64,000 bases of DNA from CAVPHV01 sp963704825 (GCA_963704825.1 CAVPHV010000003.1:248001-312000), one strand, 5' to 3'; counted from the first letter of the stretch, positions 41,612 through 51,212 are shown. Program-made: numbers and translations. The notes: generated by a model not told the origin, from the sequence alone.

Positions 41612-44581
41612 TCAGGAAAGCGGGCGCAGCGCCACCGTCCACATCGTGGCCTTGGCATTGGAACTCGAAGCGGTGGCGGTCTTGCCTCCGTAGGTTCCGG
41701 GGCTGTGGGGCACACCGGTATCGCTGAGGACCGAAGTGACTCGGCCGCTGCCGATCGTGTAGGCCTCGCCGCGGGGCATCTCCCCGGCGGGCAGCGTCCA
41801 GTCGGTGGTCGCGGAGGTCTTGTCCGCCCAATAGGAAACGATCCAAGCACCGTTGCGGGTCGTGTTCAGCTGGGGTGTCGTATGGCCGGCACGCTTGGTG
41901 GTTTCCGGCGCTGAAGTGATCACGTGGATCGGGTTGGTCGCGTGGGTGCCAGAGTATGCGGCGATCATCAGCGTTCCCTTCTGCCTTGCTCCCAGCGCAA
42001 CGGTCAGTGTGGTGCCGGCGTCGCCGGCGGCGGCGACCTTGGTCCAGGCCACCGTCTGCATCGTGTCGGACGAGACTTCATCGAGCCGATCCCATCCGGT
42101 GACACCCGTCGGGTTGCTCACCGACACGGTTTCCGAGTTGGTCGAGAAGAACAGCAGCAGGCTGTCTCCCGTTTGGACGCCGGGCGGCACCTCGACCTTG
42201 TGGTTGACGGTGTTGCCTCCAGCGCTGTCACTCCCCACGAAGGTGATCGCCGCGGTGTTTGGGTCGATCACGCTGACGTTCTGGACAGCGCCGTCGGTTG
42301 CGCCGTCGTTGTCGGTGACGGTCAGCGTGACGGGGTAGGTCCCGTAGGTGCCGTAGCCGTGGTTGCGGGCAGCGCCGCTCGTGGTCGTGCCATCGCCGAA
42401 CTGCCAGCGATAGGAGACGATCGAACCGTCGGGATCGAACGAATCGGTTGCGTTGAAGCTGCACGTGAGACCGTTGCAGGATGAACTGAACGCTGCGGTG
42501 GGTCGCTGATTGATGGTACCGGTCATGGGCTTGAGCGCCACCGTGACCATCGTGGCCTTGTTGTTCGAACTGTTGGCAGTCGCCGTCTTCGAACCGTAGG
42601 TGCCGGCAGGATGGGAGACTCGGGTATCGGTCAGGAGCACCGAGATGCGGCCGTTCCCGCTCCCGATTGCTTCGCGGCGGACCTTTTCGCTGCCCGGCGG
42701 AGTCCAGTTGGTTGTGCTCGAGGTCTTGTCCGCCCAGTACGACACAATCCAAGATCCGTCGATCGATGTCACGACGTTGGGTGTGGTGTGAGCGGCCTGC
42801 TTGATCGTCTCGGGGACCCCCATCCAGGTGGCTACCGGGCTGTTCGGATCGGTGCCGGTGTAGGCCATCAGCGAGATGCTGGCCTTCTTCGCCGAACCCA
42901 GGTTGACGGTCAGTCGCGAACCGGCGTCACCCGGATCGGCCGGCTTGGTCCACACCACGGTTTGCATGCTTTCATCGACCACGGTGCCGAGCCTGGTCCA
43001 GCCGGTGACACCGACCGGGTTGCTCACGGCTGCGGCGGAGTCGTTGACGGTGGCGAAGAGGAGGAGCCCGTCGTAGGGGCTGACCCCAGCAGGAACCGTG
43101 ACGTTGAACGATGACGCGTTGTTGGAGGCTCCGGCCTTGCCGACGAACGCGATGCCGTTGCCGGCCGCAGACACTTGGACGGTTTCGGTGGAAGTGTCGC
43201 TCGCTCCGTTGTTGTCGGTAACGGTGAGGGTTACGGCATAGGTGCCGGCGCTCGAGTAGGTATGGGTGGGGGTCTTCCCGTTGCCACTCGTTCCGTCTCC
43301 GAAGTTCCAGCTTCTCGAGACGATGGAACCATCGGGATCGACCGACCCGCTGGCGTCGAATTGGCAGTTCAGTGCGGCGCACCCGGATGTGAAGCTCGCC
43401 GTAGGCGCCAGGTTCTGGCCGTTGGTGAATACGGCGAAGTGTTTCTGGGTCCTGCCTCCGATCGTTGAGAAGTCGCCTCCGGCGTAGAGGCGGTCGGTGT
43501 AGGTCAGCGCCCAGATGCCCCATGCGCTGTTGGACCCAGGGTTCCAGCTCTTCAGTGCTCCGGAGGTGGGGTGGAACGCGGCGATGCGCTGACGCGATTG
43601 GCCTTCGATCTTGACGAAATGGCCCCCGTAGTAGATGGCGTCGGCGGAGACCGCGACGGCCTGGAAGTCGCCGTCGCTCGAGTGATTCCAGATCACGGCA
43701 CCGGTGCCGGTGTCGTATGCCGTGGCCAGGTTGCCGCCGTCGACCTGGGGACCGCCAATGGCCGCATACAGGATTGAACCGTTGGCGGACAGTTCGGCAT
43801 CGAGCACCTTGTGGGGCGGGGCCGGGTTCCATCCGAGGACGCTCCCGCCGCCGGTGCCGACTGCCCCGAGGCGGGGTCGAGCAGCGCCGCCGAGCCTCGT
43901 GAAGTTGCCGCCGACGAACAGCTTGGCCCCGTCGGCGGACAGCGCCGACGTGAGGACAGGCCCATTGGCACCCGGATTCCATGTCGGGTCGACCACACCG
44001 GTGGCGGCGTCGACGGCGGCGAGTCGTGCTCGGGCGATGTTGCCCGCAGTGGTGAAGTAGCCACCGATGTACACGGTGTCGGCTGTGGCCTGGATCGTTG
44101 CGACCTGGGCCGAGGCCTTGGGGTTCCACCCGGTGATGGCCTCTCCGCTGTCGGGGTCGAGCTTGGCGATACGCGAGCGCCAAGTTGGGCCGACCTTGGT
44201 GAAGACGCCACCGACGTAGACGGCGGATCCGTCGGGGGCGACGTCGATGGAATAGGCGACGCCGTTGAGATTGGGGTTCCAGCTGGTGTCGACCTGGCCG
44301 GTGGCCTTGTTGATCGCCGCGGCGAAGTTACGGGTCTGTCCGCCCACCTTTGTGAAATCACCGACGAGGTAGATCAGGCCGTTGGCTTCGGCGATATCGT
44401 TGACCCGGCCCACCGGGCCCACTGCGTGATCGGGGGAGTCGGTGCTGATCGGGGTGCTTTGGACGAGAGCGTGCGCAGCCGGGACCGGGATCAACGCGGC
44501 CGTCAGTAGTGCCAGCACGACAAGGCGAGCCTTGGAACGGCGCGTTCTAACTTGCCCGCCGGCGCGGCGAAGAGGTGTCAC
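41612..44581 (-). CDS. Exported beta-propeller/PKD protein with two C-terminal beta domains
   Basis: Secreted 989-residue surface protein. After a signal peptide (1-39) comes a propeller region (about 40-395) of repeated blades such as VGGQTRNFAAAINKATGQVDTSWNPN and VYVGGVFTKVG. Then follow PKD domain 1 (about 398-480; WNFGDGTSGNGKTPTHTYSSAGTY), a 195-residue domain A, PKD domain 2 (WQFGDGTTTSGAARNHGYGTYGTY), and a second copy of domain A. Domain A (VPxGVxxGDxLLLF, GWxRLxxVxxxxMQTVxW, SYWADKTSxTTxW) also ends the hydrolase at 49481-51190. Such modules usually bind carbohydrate or promote surface adhesion. GTG start; the 99 bases upstream include a plausible TTGTGT-N16-TAGCAT promoter. No enzyme domain is visible. 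Confidence 0.8.
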   Translation of the reverse strand: MTPLRRAGGQVRTRRSKARLVVLALLTAALIPVPAAHALVQSTPISTDSPDHAVGPVGRVNDIAEANGLIYLVGDFTKVGGQTRNFAAAINKATGQVDTSWNPNLNGVAYSIDVAPDGSAVYVGGVFTKVGPTWRSRIAKLDPDSGEAITGWNPKASAQVATIQATADTVYIGGYFTTAGNIARARLAAVDAATGVVDPTWNPGANGPVLTSALSADGAKLFVGGNFTRLGGAARPRLGAVGTGGGSVLGWNPAPPHKVLDAELSANGSILYAAIGGPQVDGGNLATAYDTGTGAVIWNHSSDGDFQAVAVSADAIYYGGHFVKIEGQSRQRIAAFHPTSGALKSWNPGSNSAWGIWALTYTDRLYAGGDFSTIGGRTQKHFAVFTNGQNLAPTASFTSGCAALNCQFDASGSVDPDGSIVSRSWNFGDGTSGNGKTPTHTYSSAGTYAVTLTVTDNNGASDTSTETVQVSAAGNGIAFVGKAGASNNASSFNVTVPAGVSPYDGLLLFATVNDSAAAVSNPVGVTGWTRLGTVVDESMQTVVWTKPADPGDAGSRLTVNLGSAKKASISLMAYTGTDPNSPVATWMGVPETIKQAAHTTPNVVTSIDGSWIVSYWADKTSSTTNWTPPGSEKVRREAIGSGNGRISVLLTDTRVSHPAGTYGSKTATANSSNNKATMVTVALKPMTGTINQRPTAAFSSSCNGLTCSFNATDSFDPDGSIVSYRWQFGDGTTTSGAARNHGYGTYGTYPVTLTVTDNDGATDGAVQNVSVIDPNTAAITFVGSDSAGGNTVNHKVEVPPGVQTGDSLLLFFSTNSETVSVSNPTGVTGWDRLDEVSSDTMQTVAWTKVAAAGDAGTTLTVALGARQKGTLMIAAYSGTHATNPIHVITSAPETTKRAGHTTPQLNTTRNGAWIVSYWADKTSATTDWTLPAGEMPRGEAYTIGSGRVTSVLSDTGVPHSPGTYGGKTATASSSNAKATMWTVALRPLS

Positions 44582-44680
44582 GATTCGATATCCCCTGGGC
44601 CCTACTCAATCCCTACGGGATGTGATGCTAACGCCGATCGGTTCGTACACAACGTGCCGTTTGGAGTGCCCCAAAGATCA

Positions 44681-45877
44681 CTAGTCAGGTGCCGCGACCA
44701 GTCGCCGCAGCGCCGTGCGTACCTCGTCGTGGCGTCCGGTCCGGAGTTGGTCGGTGCCGTGTTCGGCGTTCTCGGCGTACCGCAAGAACAGTTCGCTGAG
44801 GTAGAGCAGGCCAATGGAACGCCGGTGAGCCCTGGGGACGCCGAGCGCGGTGAGGACATCGGAGCTGCGGTCGAGGGCGAGGTCAATTGCCGCCTCGGCG
44901 GGGGCACCCTCCCGCAACCACGCCGACTGGAAGAAGTAGTGGACGGCGTCGAGACCAAGCGGCACCGGTCCACCGGCTCGCTCCCAATCCCACACGAGCA
45001 AGCCGGCCGATGCCGCCACCATGTTCCAGGGAGTCCAATCGCCGTGCCATCCGCCAAAACGCATCGCGGTGTCCCCGTCGGCACGGCAGGCCTGTTCCAG
45101 TGCCCGCCTGAGGAGTGCGGCGTCGTCGCCCGAACGCGATGCGATCCGATCGTCGAGTTGGATCGCATACGGACTCGCCCCGAGCCGCTGATCGGGGGCG
45201 GTGAAGAGGGTGGTCACCTGACCGACCTCGTGGGCCGTCGGGACGCGACGGACATTGGCTTCGGGAGGCTGGGCCAGCGGCGACAGTACGAGAATGTCGA
45301 GGTCGCGCCAGACCCCAAGGTGGAGCACACGCGGGGCCTCGACGTCCGGCATTGCGGTCCGATCGATTAGCTCGAGGTTGGCCGCCTCACGGGCCACGAG
45401 GTGTCGAGTCAGGCCGTTCCAGCCGACCTTGGCGAAGCCGATGGTCGTGCCGTCGGGTTTGAACACCTCGATGACGGGCTTGCGGTTCGGGCGAGGCGGG
45501 CCAACTGTTACCGCCAGTGCCGCCTCATCGACGCCGAGCGCCGCACGAAGGTAGTCCTCGAGCGCCGGTGTGGTGCCTCGCTGGGGCGAGGTCCACCGAG
45601 TGCGCAAGATGGGCTGCATCAATCCCAGCCGGAGACTGTGGCCACCGAGGCGCCGCACCAAGCCGGCGCCGGCCCCTATGTCCCCCGACATGCGGTTGAT
45701 CGCTGCCGCCGCGGCACGCCTCGAGTCGAGCGGCACGATCAGCTTGGGTCGGCCTCCTCGGCTGATGACTGCGTATCGGGGTCCCGATTGTGATCCGGCG
45801 GCGACTGCCTCCGGCCACAGCAGGGCCATCAGCCAGTCGAGGCCCGCCGACGGTGAGGCGGTGTCAGGTATCGGCAC
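44681..45877 (-). CDS. Aminoglycoside-phosphotransferase-like kinase
   Basis: 398 residues with an APH/choline-kinase-like C-terminal domain: HGDWTPWNMV (Brenner motif catalytic Asp and Asn) and VWDWERAGGPVPLGLDAVHYFF (metal-binding Asp). A nucleotide-binding beta region with FAKVGWNG (Lys) lies near 150-160. The N-terminal 100 residues are unlike APH. This type occurs in actinobacterial polysaccharide clusters, where a small-molecule or sugar phosphorylation is likely; antibiotic resistance is not implied. It sits 15 bases after the sulfotransferase stop on the minus strand, so the two are probably co-transcribed. GTG start with a weak ribosome site. Confidence 0.8.
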   Translation of the reverse strand: MPIPDTASPSAGLDWLMALLWPEAVAAGSQSGPRYAVISRGGRPKLIVPLDSRRAAAAAINRMSGDIGAGAGLVRRLGGHSLRLGLMQPILRTRWTSPQRGTTPALEDYLRAALGVDEAALAVTVGPPRPNRKPVIEVFKPDGTTIGFAKVGWNGLTRHLVAREAANLELIDRTAMPDVEAPRVLHLGVWRDLDILVLSPLAQPPEANVRRVPTAHEVGQVTTLFTAPDQRLGASPYAIQLDDRIASRSGDDAALLRRALEQACRADGDTAMRFGGWHGDWTPWNMVAASAGLLVWDWERAGGPVPLGLDAVHYFFQSAWLREGAPAEAAIDLALDRSSDVLTALGVPRAHRRSIGLLYLSELFLRYAENAEHGTDQLRTGRHDEVRTALRRLVAAPD

Positions 45878-45892
45878 GCTGCGCCGCCGTGA

Positions 45893-46801
45893 TCAGCCGG
45901 ACCATCCGAAGTCCTCGCCGACCAGGTCATAGAGGAGCTTGTTCGGCTCGCGGAAACGGTCCTCGAGCATGCCGCGGGCGCGGTCGGAAATCGGGCTCAC
46001 GTAGACGTTGGCGTTCTGGGCCGCGAACCCTGCCGGCGTGAACTCGGGGAGACCCAGAAACCTCAGGACCCGATGGTAGGTGGCGGCCGGGTCGCCGAAC
46101 ATCTGCTCGCTGCTGACGACCAGGAGCCGGTCTTCCCCTACGAGGTCGGTCAGATGCTGGACCTGCGAGAGGTACTCACCGCGCGCCATATAGGAGTGGT
46201 GTCGCAGGCTGAAGCTGTCGTAGGACGGATCGGCCAGCATTCGATCTGCCTCGCCGGCGAGACGCCCATCTTCCGCTGCGAGCGCGGGTTCAAAGTCAAG
46301 GGTCTCGTAGCCGCGGCGACTCTCGTGGAGATACTGCGAGTACGCCCGGTCGATGGGATCGCGCAGCAGAACCACGATCTTCACTTCCGGCAGATCGGTG
46401 GCGATCCGAGCAGGGGCCAGTGGATGGAACATGTAGTAAGGGCTCGACTCACCGGTGAGGACGGTCCCCCCGACCCGGTCGGCCATGGCGGCGAGGGAAC
46501 GGCGGGTCGGAAAGTGGGACCGGTACCAATCGAGACCGCGGTGATAGTCGTTGGTGTCGAAGTAGTGGACGCCTTTCATCACCCCGGCGGGCGTCACCTG
46601 AGGATGCTCGATGAGGTATCGCTGTAGCGAGGTGGTCCCGCAGCGTTGACCCCCGGCGATGAGATAGTCCGGCAGCACCCGCCATTGGGCCGTCGGACGG
46701 GCCGAGGCTCGTTTGGAGCGAGCAACGGCGCGCCACAGTTGGTTGCGGGTTGCCCGAGGGACCTTGCCTACCAATCCCTCGAGCACTCCACCTTTGATCA
46801 T
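45893..46801 (-). CDS. Sulfotransferase, PAPS-dependent
   Basis: A 302-residue cytosolic sulfotransferase of the heparan-type/Stf0-like fold. The 5'-PAPS loop is LIAGGQRCGTTSLQRYL (about 47-63), the 3'-phosphate site VVLLRDPIDRAYSQYLHE (about 150), and SSEQMFGDPAATYHRVLRFLGL closes the fold. GESSPYYM marks the acceptor pocket region. It likely sulfates a sugar in the surface polymer made by the surrounding genes. ATG 46801 is chosen over upstream starts because the preceding residues are unlike the family. It is the first gene of a minus-strand run reaching to 39675 and is divergent from the GH26-like gene at 47020. Confidence 0.85.
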   Translation of the reverse strand: MIKGGVLEGLVGKVPRATRNQLWRAVARSKRASARPTAQWRVLPDYLIAGGQRCGTTSLQRYLIEHPQVTPAGVMKGVHYFDTNDYHRGLDWYRSHFPTRRSLAAMADRVGGTVLTGESSPYYMFHPLAPARIATDLPEVKIVVLLRDPIDRAYSQYLHESRRGYETLDFEPALAAEDGRLAGEADRMLADPSYDSFSLRHHSYMARGEYLSQVQHLTDLVGEDRLLVVSSEQMFGDPAATYHRVLRFLGLPEFTPAGFAAQNANVYVSPISDRARGMLEDRFREPNKLLYDLVGEDFGWSG

Positions 46802-47019
46802 TCCCGACCCCCCGGGTAGTTTCGGCCGTTGATCATATCCCTCTTGGCCCGCAGGGGGAACCCCATCGATTCGTCGGCGCCAGCGAACCAGTGAGATTCG
46901 CAAAGACATGCACACGCGGCTATGTTCCTCCGCCAAGTCGTCGGTTTGGATAGGGCGTTCAGACGACGGTACTTCTCCGGGTGTGTGTGCCTCTTGGCTC
47001 TGAGAGAGGAACAACCGAC

Positions 47020-48522
47020 GTGGCGGAGGGTCGCTTCCGCCGGACCCTTGCCGGGGTACTGGCGGTCCCACTACTCATATCTCTTGTTGTCGCGCTGCCC
47101 GGCCCCGAAGCCGATGGTGCCGGCACCAATCCGGTCGTGCCCGAATACGGTGCCCTGCTTGGGATGTACGGCAAGCCCAAGGACGGTGACTGGACCAAAG
47201 CCGGTGTCCAGCGCCGCTTCAACAAGCTTGAATCGCTGGCGGGCCGGTCGTTTGACATCGGGCACTACTACTACGGCTTCACGGCGGCCTTTCCCACCTG
47301 GCGGGAGCGGTGGCACCGTGACAACGGCCGAGTCCCGCTCGTGTCCTGGGACGCCAGAACCTCGACGCAGGTGACCGCAGGGCAGCACGACGCAACGATC
47401 CGCGCCCGGGCCGACAATGTGAAGGCCCACCAGGATCCCGTGCTGATTCGCTACGGCTGGGAGATGTCCGAGGGCGTCAACCATGCCGCCGCCGGGAGTG
47501 CCTCCGAGTTCAAGGCCGCCTGGAAACACATCGTGTCCATCTTCCGCAGCCGCGGGGCCAACAACGCCCAGTTTGTGTGGTGTCCGACGGCATGGGCGTT
47601 CCACACCGGCGGGGCACAGCAGTACTACCCGGGCGACGACTACGTCGATTGGATCTGCGCCGACGGCTACAACTGGGCGCCGCGCAAAGCCGGCGACCCG
47701 TGGCGTGGCTTCGGCGAGATTTTTGATGCCTTCTACTCCTGGGGAGCGCCGCGCAACAAGCCCCTGATGGTCGGCGAGTTTGGCGTCCAAGAGGGGACGG
47801 CGGGGCGCAAAGCCAACTGGTTCCGTGCGGTGCCACAAACGTTGCAGAACGAATACCCGGACATCAAAGCAATCGTGTACTTCGACTCGGACAACCCCTA
47901 TCCGTGGTGGATGGACACGTCGTCGTCGGCGGTGGCCGGATTCAAGGACATGGCACTCGACCCCTACCTCAACGACGGGTTGGCCTTCCAGAGCGGTTTT
48001 GACCACGGCTTCTCGGATTTCCCCAAGAAGAAGAACGTCACGATCGACAACGCGCAGGGCGACGACACCGGTTCGCCGAGTGCGATGGCGCGCGCCGCCG
48101 GGTCTGCCGCCTACCTCCAGGCCAACTTCGGCGACGCCTACGACGCGATGTGCGTGGCAACTTCCGTGAAGCTCTCAGCCGCCTCCACCAACGCCACCCT
48201 CATGAGGCTGCAGAACAGCAATCTCCGTCCGATCGGGCGCCTCTTCGTGAAACAAGGAACCCGAGAGCTCTGGGTCCGCACCGACATGTCGGGCAAGAAA
48301 CGCGCCACGGGCGTCACGCTCTCGCTGAACCGTTGGTACGACATCGAACTCTGCGGCAGGGTCGGGCCCGACGGCGGCTGGCAGGTGTACGTCGATGGAT
48401 CTCGGGTGCTCGACTGGGGGGTTGCCAACGGGGGATGGCTGATCAGACAGTTCCGGCTGGGTCAGAGCGGGGCCGGATCCTTTGTCGTGAGATATGACGA
48501 TGTGGCTGCCCAGATCCCCTAA
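47020..48522 (+). CDS. GH26-like secreted glycoside hydrolase with C-terminal beta-sandwich
   Basis: Secreted enzyme, probably an endo-acting glycanase of the mannanase-like GH26 group (500 residues). The GTG at 47020, nine bases after GAGAGGA, opens a signal peptide (LAGVLAVPLLISLVVALPG). The barrel (about 35-310) starts GALLGMYGKPKDGDWTKAG. Two predicted catalytic Glu lie in IRYGWEMSEGVNH and LMVGEFGVQEGTAG, fitting the clan A acid/base and nucleophile order. The C-terminal 190 residues form a laminin-G/concanavalin-like fold (WYDIELCGRVGPDGGWQVYVDGSRVL). It is a close paralogue of the gene at 49481. The polymer target is inferred only. Confidence 0.82.
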   Translation: MAEGRFRRTLAGVLAVPLLISLVVALPGPEADGAGTNPVVPEYGALLGMYGKPKDGDWTKAGVQRRFNKLESLAGRSFDIGHYYYGFTAAFPTWRERWHRDNGRVPLVSWDARTSTQVTAGQHDATIRARADNVKAHQDPVLIRYGWEMSEGVNHAAAGSASEFKAAWKHIVSIFRSRGANNAQFVWCPTAWAFHTGGAQQYYPGDDYVDWICADGYNWAPRKAGDPWRGFGEIFDAFYSWGAPRNKPLMVGEFGVQEGTAGRKANWFRAVPQTLQNEYPDIKAIVYFDSDNPYPWWMDTSSSAVAGFKDMALDPYLNDGLAFQSGFDHGFSDFPKKKNVTIDNAQGDDTGSPSAMARAAGSAAYLQANFGDAYDAMCVATSVKLSAASTNATLMRLQNSNLRPIGRLFVKQGTRELWVRTDMSGKKRATGVTLSLNRWYDIELCGRVGPDGGWQVYVDGSRVLDWGVANGGWLIRQFRLGQSGAGSFVVRYDDVAAQIP

Positions 48523-49318
48523 GGAGACTGCAATCGAAGTTCGGATCTCCATCGGTCTGATTGCCGCGACCGCGTTGTCGGTCGGCCTTGGCGCGTGCTC
48601 GGCCCAGGTGCCGGTTGCGCTGGATGCGGCCGGTTCAGCCGCGGGCACTCCGGTAGCCCCCGTCGCAACCGTGCCCACGACGGCATCGCCTACGACGACG
48701 GCCGCGCCGATACCGACAACCTCGTCCCCGGCAGCCCCGGAGGCGACCGCTCGAACGACGACCACTGTCGCCCCCGGCACCACCGTGCCGCCAACGAGCA
48801 CCATATTGACTGCGACATCCACTACGCTGCCGCCCGCGCCGGAATCATTCGGGGACGGCACCCACATGGTTGGTGCTGATATCCAGGCCGGCCGGTACGA
48901 AGCGCTCGAGCCCGGGGACGCCTGCTCATGGCAGCGACTCAGCGGGCTCTCCGGCGAATACCGGGACGTTCTGGCCGATGGCAACCCCCAACACCGCACG
49001 ATCATCGACGTATTGGCCGACGACGTGGCGGTGGTCACCTCGGGATGCGGAACGTGGACCGGCTTCCAGCCCTTCGACGATCCGCTCACCGAGTTTGGGC
49101 CGGGGACATGGGCGATCGGCGAACAGATCTTGCCCGGAACGTACTCAGCGCCAGGTGGCGCAGGGTGCTTCTGGGCAACCGTGACCGGATTTGACGGAAG
49201 TCAGACCTCGATCAGCGCAATTGCGCGACCGGAGTCCGGCCCCGTTGTGGTCGCGCTCACAACAGACAACACGGGATTCGTGTCCGACAACTGCGGGAAC
49301 TTCTCGCAAACCGGATGA
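48494..49318 (+). CDS. Lipoprotein with tandem beta repeats
   Basis: Exported lipoprotein, lipobox VGLGAC, Thr/Pro/Ala-rich tether of about 85 residues, then two related beta repeats of about 65 residues. Each carries a VGxDIxxGRY / IGEQILPGTYSA type strand and a Cys pair (CSWQRL...SGCGTW; CFWATV...DNCGNF), so both are probably disulfide-closed. The start is uncertain. ATG 48494 or 48500 overlap the preceding hydrolase gene. Alternatively the strong AAGGAG at about 48521 is ideally placed for a rare ATC codon at 48533. Function unknown; the location between two hydrolase paralogues suggests an accessory role at the cell surface. Confidence 0.68.
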   Translation: MTMWLPRSPKETAIEVRISIGLIAATALSVGLGACSAQVPVALDAAGSAAGTPVAPVATVPTTASPTTTAAPIPTTSSPAAPEATARTTTTVAPGTTVPPTSTILTATSTTLPPAPESFGDGTHMVGADIQAGRYEALEPGDACSWQRLSGLSGEYRDVLADGNPQHRTIIDVLADDVAVVTSGCGTWTGFQPFDDPLTEFGPGTWAIGEQILPGTYSAPGGAGCFWATVTGFDGSQTSISAIARPESGPVVVALTTDNTGFVSDNCGNFSQTG

Positions 49319-49334
49319 TCGGAGGCCCCCAAGT

Positions 49335-49364
49335 GATCATTTTGAGAATGTGCTCAAGGTGATC
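49335..49364 (+). other. Stem-loop upstream of the second GH26-like gene
   Basis: GATCATTTTGAG pairs with CTCAAGGTGATC across a six-base AATGTG loop; in RNA all twelve positions pair (two as G-U). It follows the lipoprotein stop by 16 bases and precedes the next gene by 116 bases. No T-tract is present. It could be a weak terminator or an RNA regulatory stem. Confidence 0.5.
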
Positions 49365-49480
49365 GCGAGGGGCATCCGATGGACCCACAATTGACCAATC
49401 GGAACGCACGTCGGGCGGGGGCCACGACGCAGTAACGACTGACGTTCCGCGAAGGGGAACCTGTAGGAGGTCTCTCAATT

Positions 49481-51190
49481 ATGCGTAGGCACCGATGGAG
49501 TGCGGTGACCAGCTGGTGGTCGCCGTGGAAGGCAGCTTTGCTGGCACTGCTTCTCATGTTTGGCCTTGCGTCGCTCCTCGCACCACAAGCTGAAGCGAGC
49601 GGCAGTTCCGTCGCTCCTGAAGACGGTGCGTTGCTGGGGATGTACGGCAAGCCCAAGGACGGCGACTGGACCAAAGCCGGCGTCCAGCGTCGCTTCAATC
49701 ACCTCGAATCGCTGGCAGGCCGGACGTTTGACATCGGTCACTACTACTACCAGTTCACCGCAGCGTTTCCATCGTGGCGGGAGAGCTGGCACCGTGACAA
49801 CGGACGTGTGGGCTACATCTCGTGGGATGCCAAGCCATCCGCTCAGATCAGGAGTGGACAGCACGATGGCACGATCCGGGCCGCGGCCGACAGGGTCGAG
49901 GCATTCGGCGACCCGCTGCTGATCCGCTACGCCTGGGAGATGGCAGAAGGCGTCAATCATGCCGACGCCGGTACCCCTGATGATTTCAAGGCCGCTTGGC
50001 GTCGCATCGTCGACACCTTCCGAGATCGTGGCGCCACCAACGCCGAGTTCGTGTGGTGTCCGACGGCGTGGGCGTTCCACACCGGCGGGGCACAGCAGTA
50101 TTACCCGGGCGACGACTACGTCGACTGGATCTGCGCCGACGGCTACAACTGGGCTCCCGGAAAGAAGGGCGATTCCTGGCGTGAGTTTGGCGAGATCTTC
50201 GATGCCTTCTACTCGTGGGCCTCACCGCGCAACAAGCCGCTGATGGTCGGCGAATTTGGCGTCCAAGAGGGGACGGCCGGGCGCAAGGCCAACTGGTTCC
50301 GCAACATCCCGTCCACGTTGCAGAACGAATACCCGGACATCAAAGCCCTCGTGTACTTCGACTCGGATAACCCCTATCCGTGGTGGTCGGACACAACGGC
50401 TTCGTCGGTGACCGGGTTCAAGGACATGGCCACGTCGCCCTATCTGAATGTGGGACCCGGAGGTGGCTCCCCGCCACCGCCGACCACGACTCCGCCGCCA
50501 CCGCCGACCACGACTCCGCCGCCGCCACCACCACCGCCGGTGCCCCCCGGCACCGACGGCATCAAGTGGCGCGGCCTCGACACGGCGTATGCCAATGAGC
50601 CGACTCACCAAGTCAAGATCCCGGGTTGGGTCAAGCCAGGCGACGTGATGCTGCTGCTGTTGTCGATGAACGACGAGGACATCGCGATCAACAACCCGTC
50701 CGGATGGACCACCATCGACACCCGTTCTGACGAGTCCATGAAGACACGAGCGTGGTACCGGGTGGCGAGATCCGGAGATGCCGGCTCAACTGTGAAGGTC
50801 ACGCTTGGCACCCGTCGCAAAGCAACCCTGACGGTTGCGGCCTACTCGGGGGTCGACACGACCCACCCGTTGGTGGCGTTCAAGGCCAGGGTCGAGGACA
50901 AGGTCCGTGCGAAGCACATGACCCCGGCCCTCGCCACGGGGGTCGACGGGGCATGGGCGGTGTCGTACTTCACCGACAAGACCTCGGGCACTACCAACTG
51001 GCAGGCACCCAGCGATCAGCGGATACGGATCAAGACGATCGGGTCGGGCTCGGGTCGGATCACGTCGATGCTGACGGATTCCAACGGTCCGCTGAACCGA
51101 CGTGATCCCGCCGGCGAGGTAGCGGCCGTTGCCAACAGTGCGAACAGCAAAGCAACCATGTGGACCTTTGTGATGCGCCCGGCTCGCTGA
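49481..51190 (+). CDS. GH26-like secreted glycoside hydrolase with Pro/Thr linker and domain A
   Basis: 569-residue paralogue of the protein at 47020. A signal peptide (WKAALLALLLMFGLASLLAPQAEA) precedes a barrel (about 45-320) that is mostly identical to its neighbour, with the two predicted catalytic Glu in IRYAWEMAEGVNH and LMVGEFGVQEGTAG. The C-terminal part differs. A PPPPTTT linker (about 327-365) leads to one copy of the 195-residue domain A that also occurs twice in the exported PKD protein (GDVMLLLLSMND, YFTDKTSGTTNW, SANSKATMWTFVM). The two enzymes thus share a catalytic module but carry different binding modules. AGGAGG precedes the ATG. It ends just before a bidirectional hairpin. 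Confidence 0.85.
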   Translation: MRRHRWSAVTSWWSPWKAALLALLLMFGLASLLAPQAEASGSSVAPEDGALLGMYGKPKDGDWTKAGVQRRFNHLESLAGRTFDIGHYYYQFTAAFPSWRESWHRDNGRVGYISWDAKPSAQIRSGQHDGTIRAAADRVEAFGDPLLIRYAWEMAEGVNHADAGTPDDFKAAWRRIVDTFRDRGATNAEFVWCPTAWAFHTGGAQQYYPGDDYVDWICADGYNWAPGKKGDSWREFGEIFDAFYSWASPRNKPLMVGEFGVQEGTAGRKANWFRNIPSTLQNEYPDIKALVYFDSDNPYPWWSDTTASSVTGFKDMATSPYLNVGPGGGSPPPPTTTPPPPPTTTPPPPPPPPVPPGTDGIKWRGLDTAYANEPTHQVKIPGWVKPGDVMLLLLSMNDEDIAINNPSGWTTIDTRSDESMKTRAWYRVARSGDAGSTVKVTLGTRRKATLTVAAYSGVDTTHPLVAFKARVEDKVRAKHMTPALATGVDGAWAVSYFTDKTSGTTNWQAPSDQRIRIKTIGSGSGRITSMLTDSNGPLNRRDPAGEVAAVANSANSKATMWTFVMRPAR

Positions 51191-51212
51191 CAATCGAATC
51201 TGGTTCACCAAC

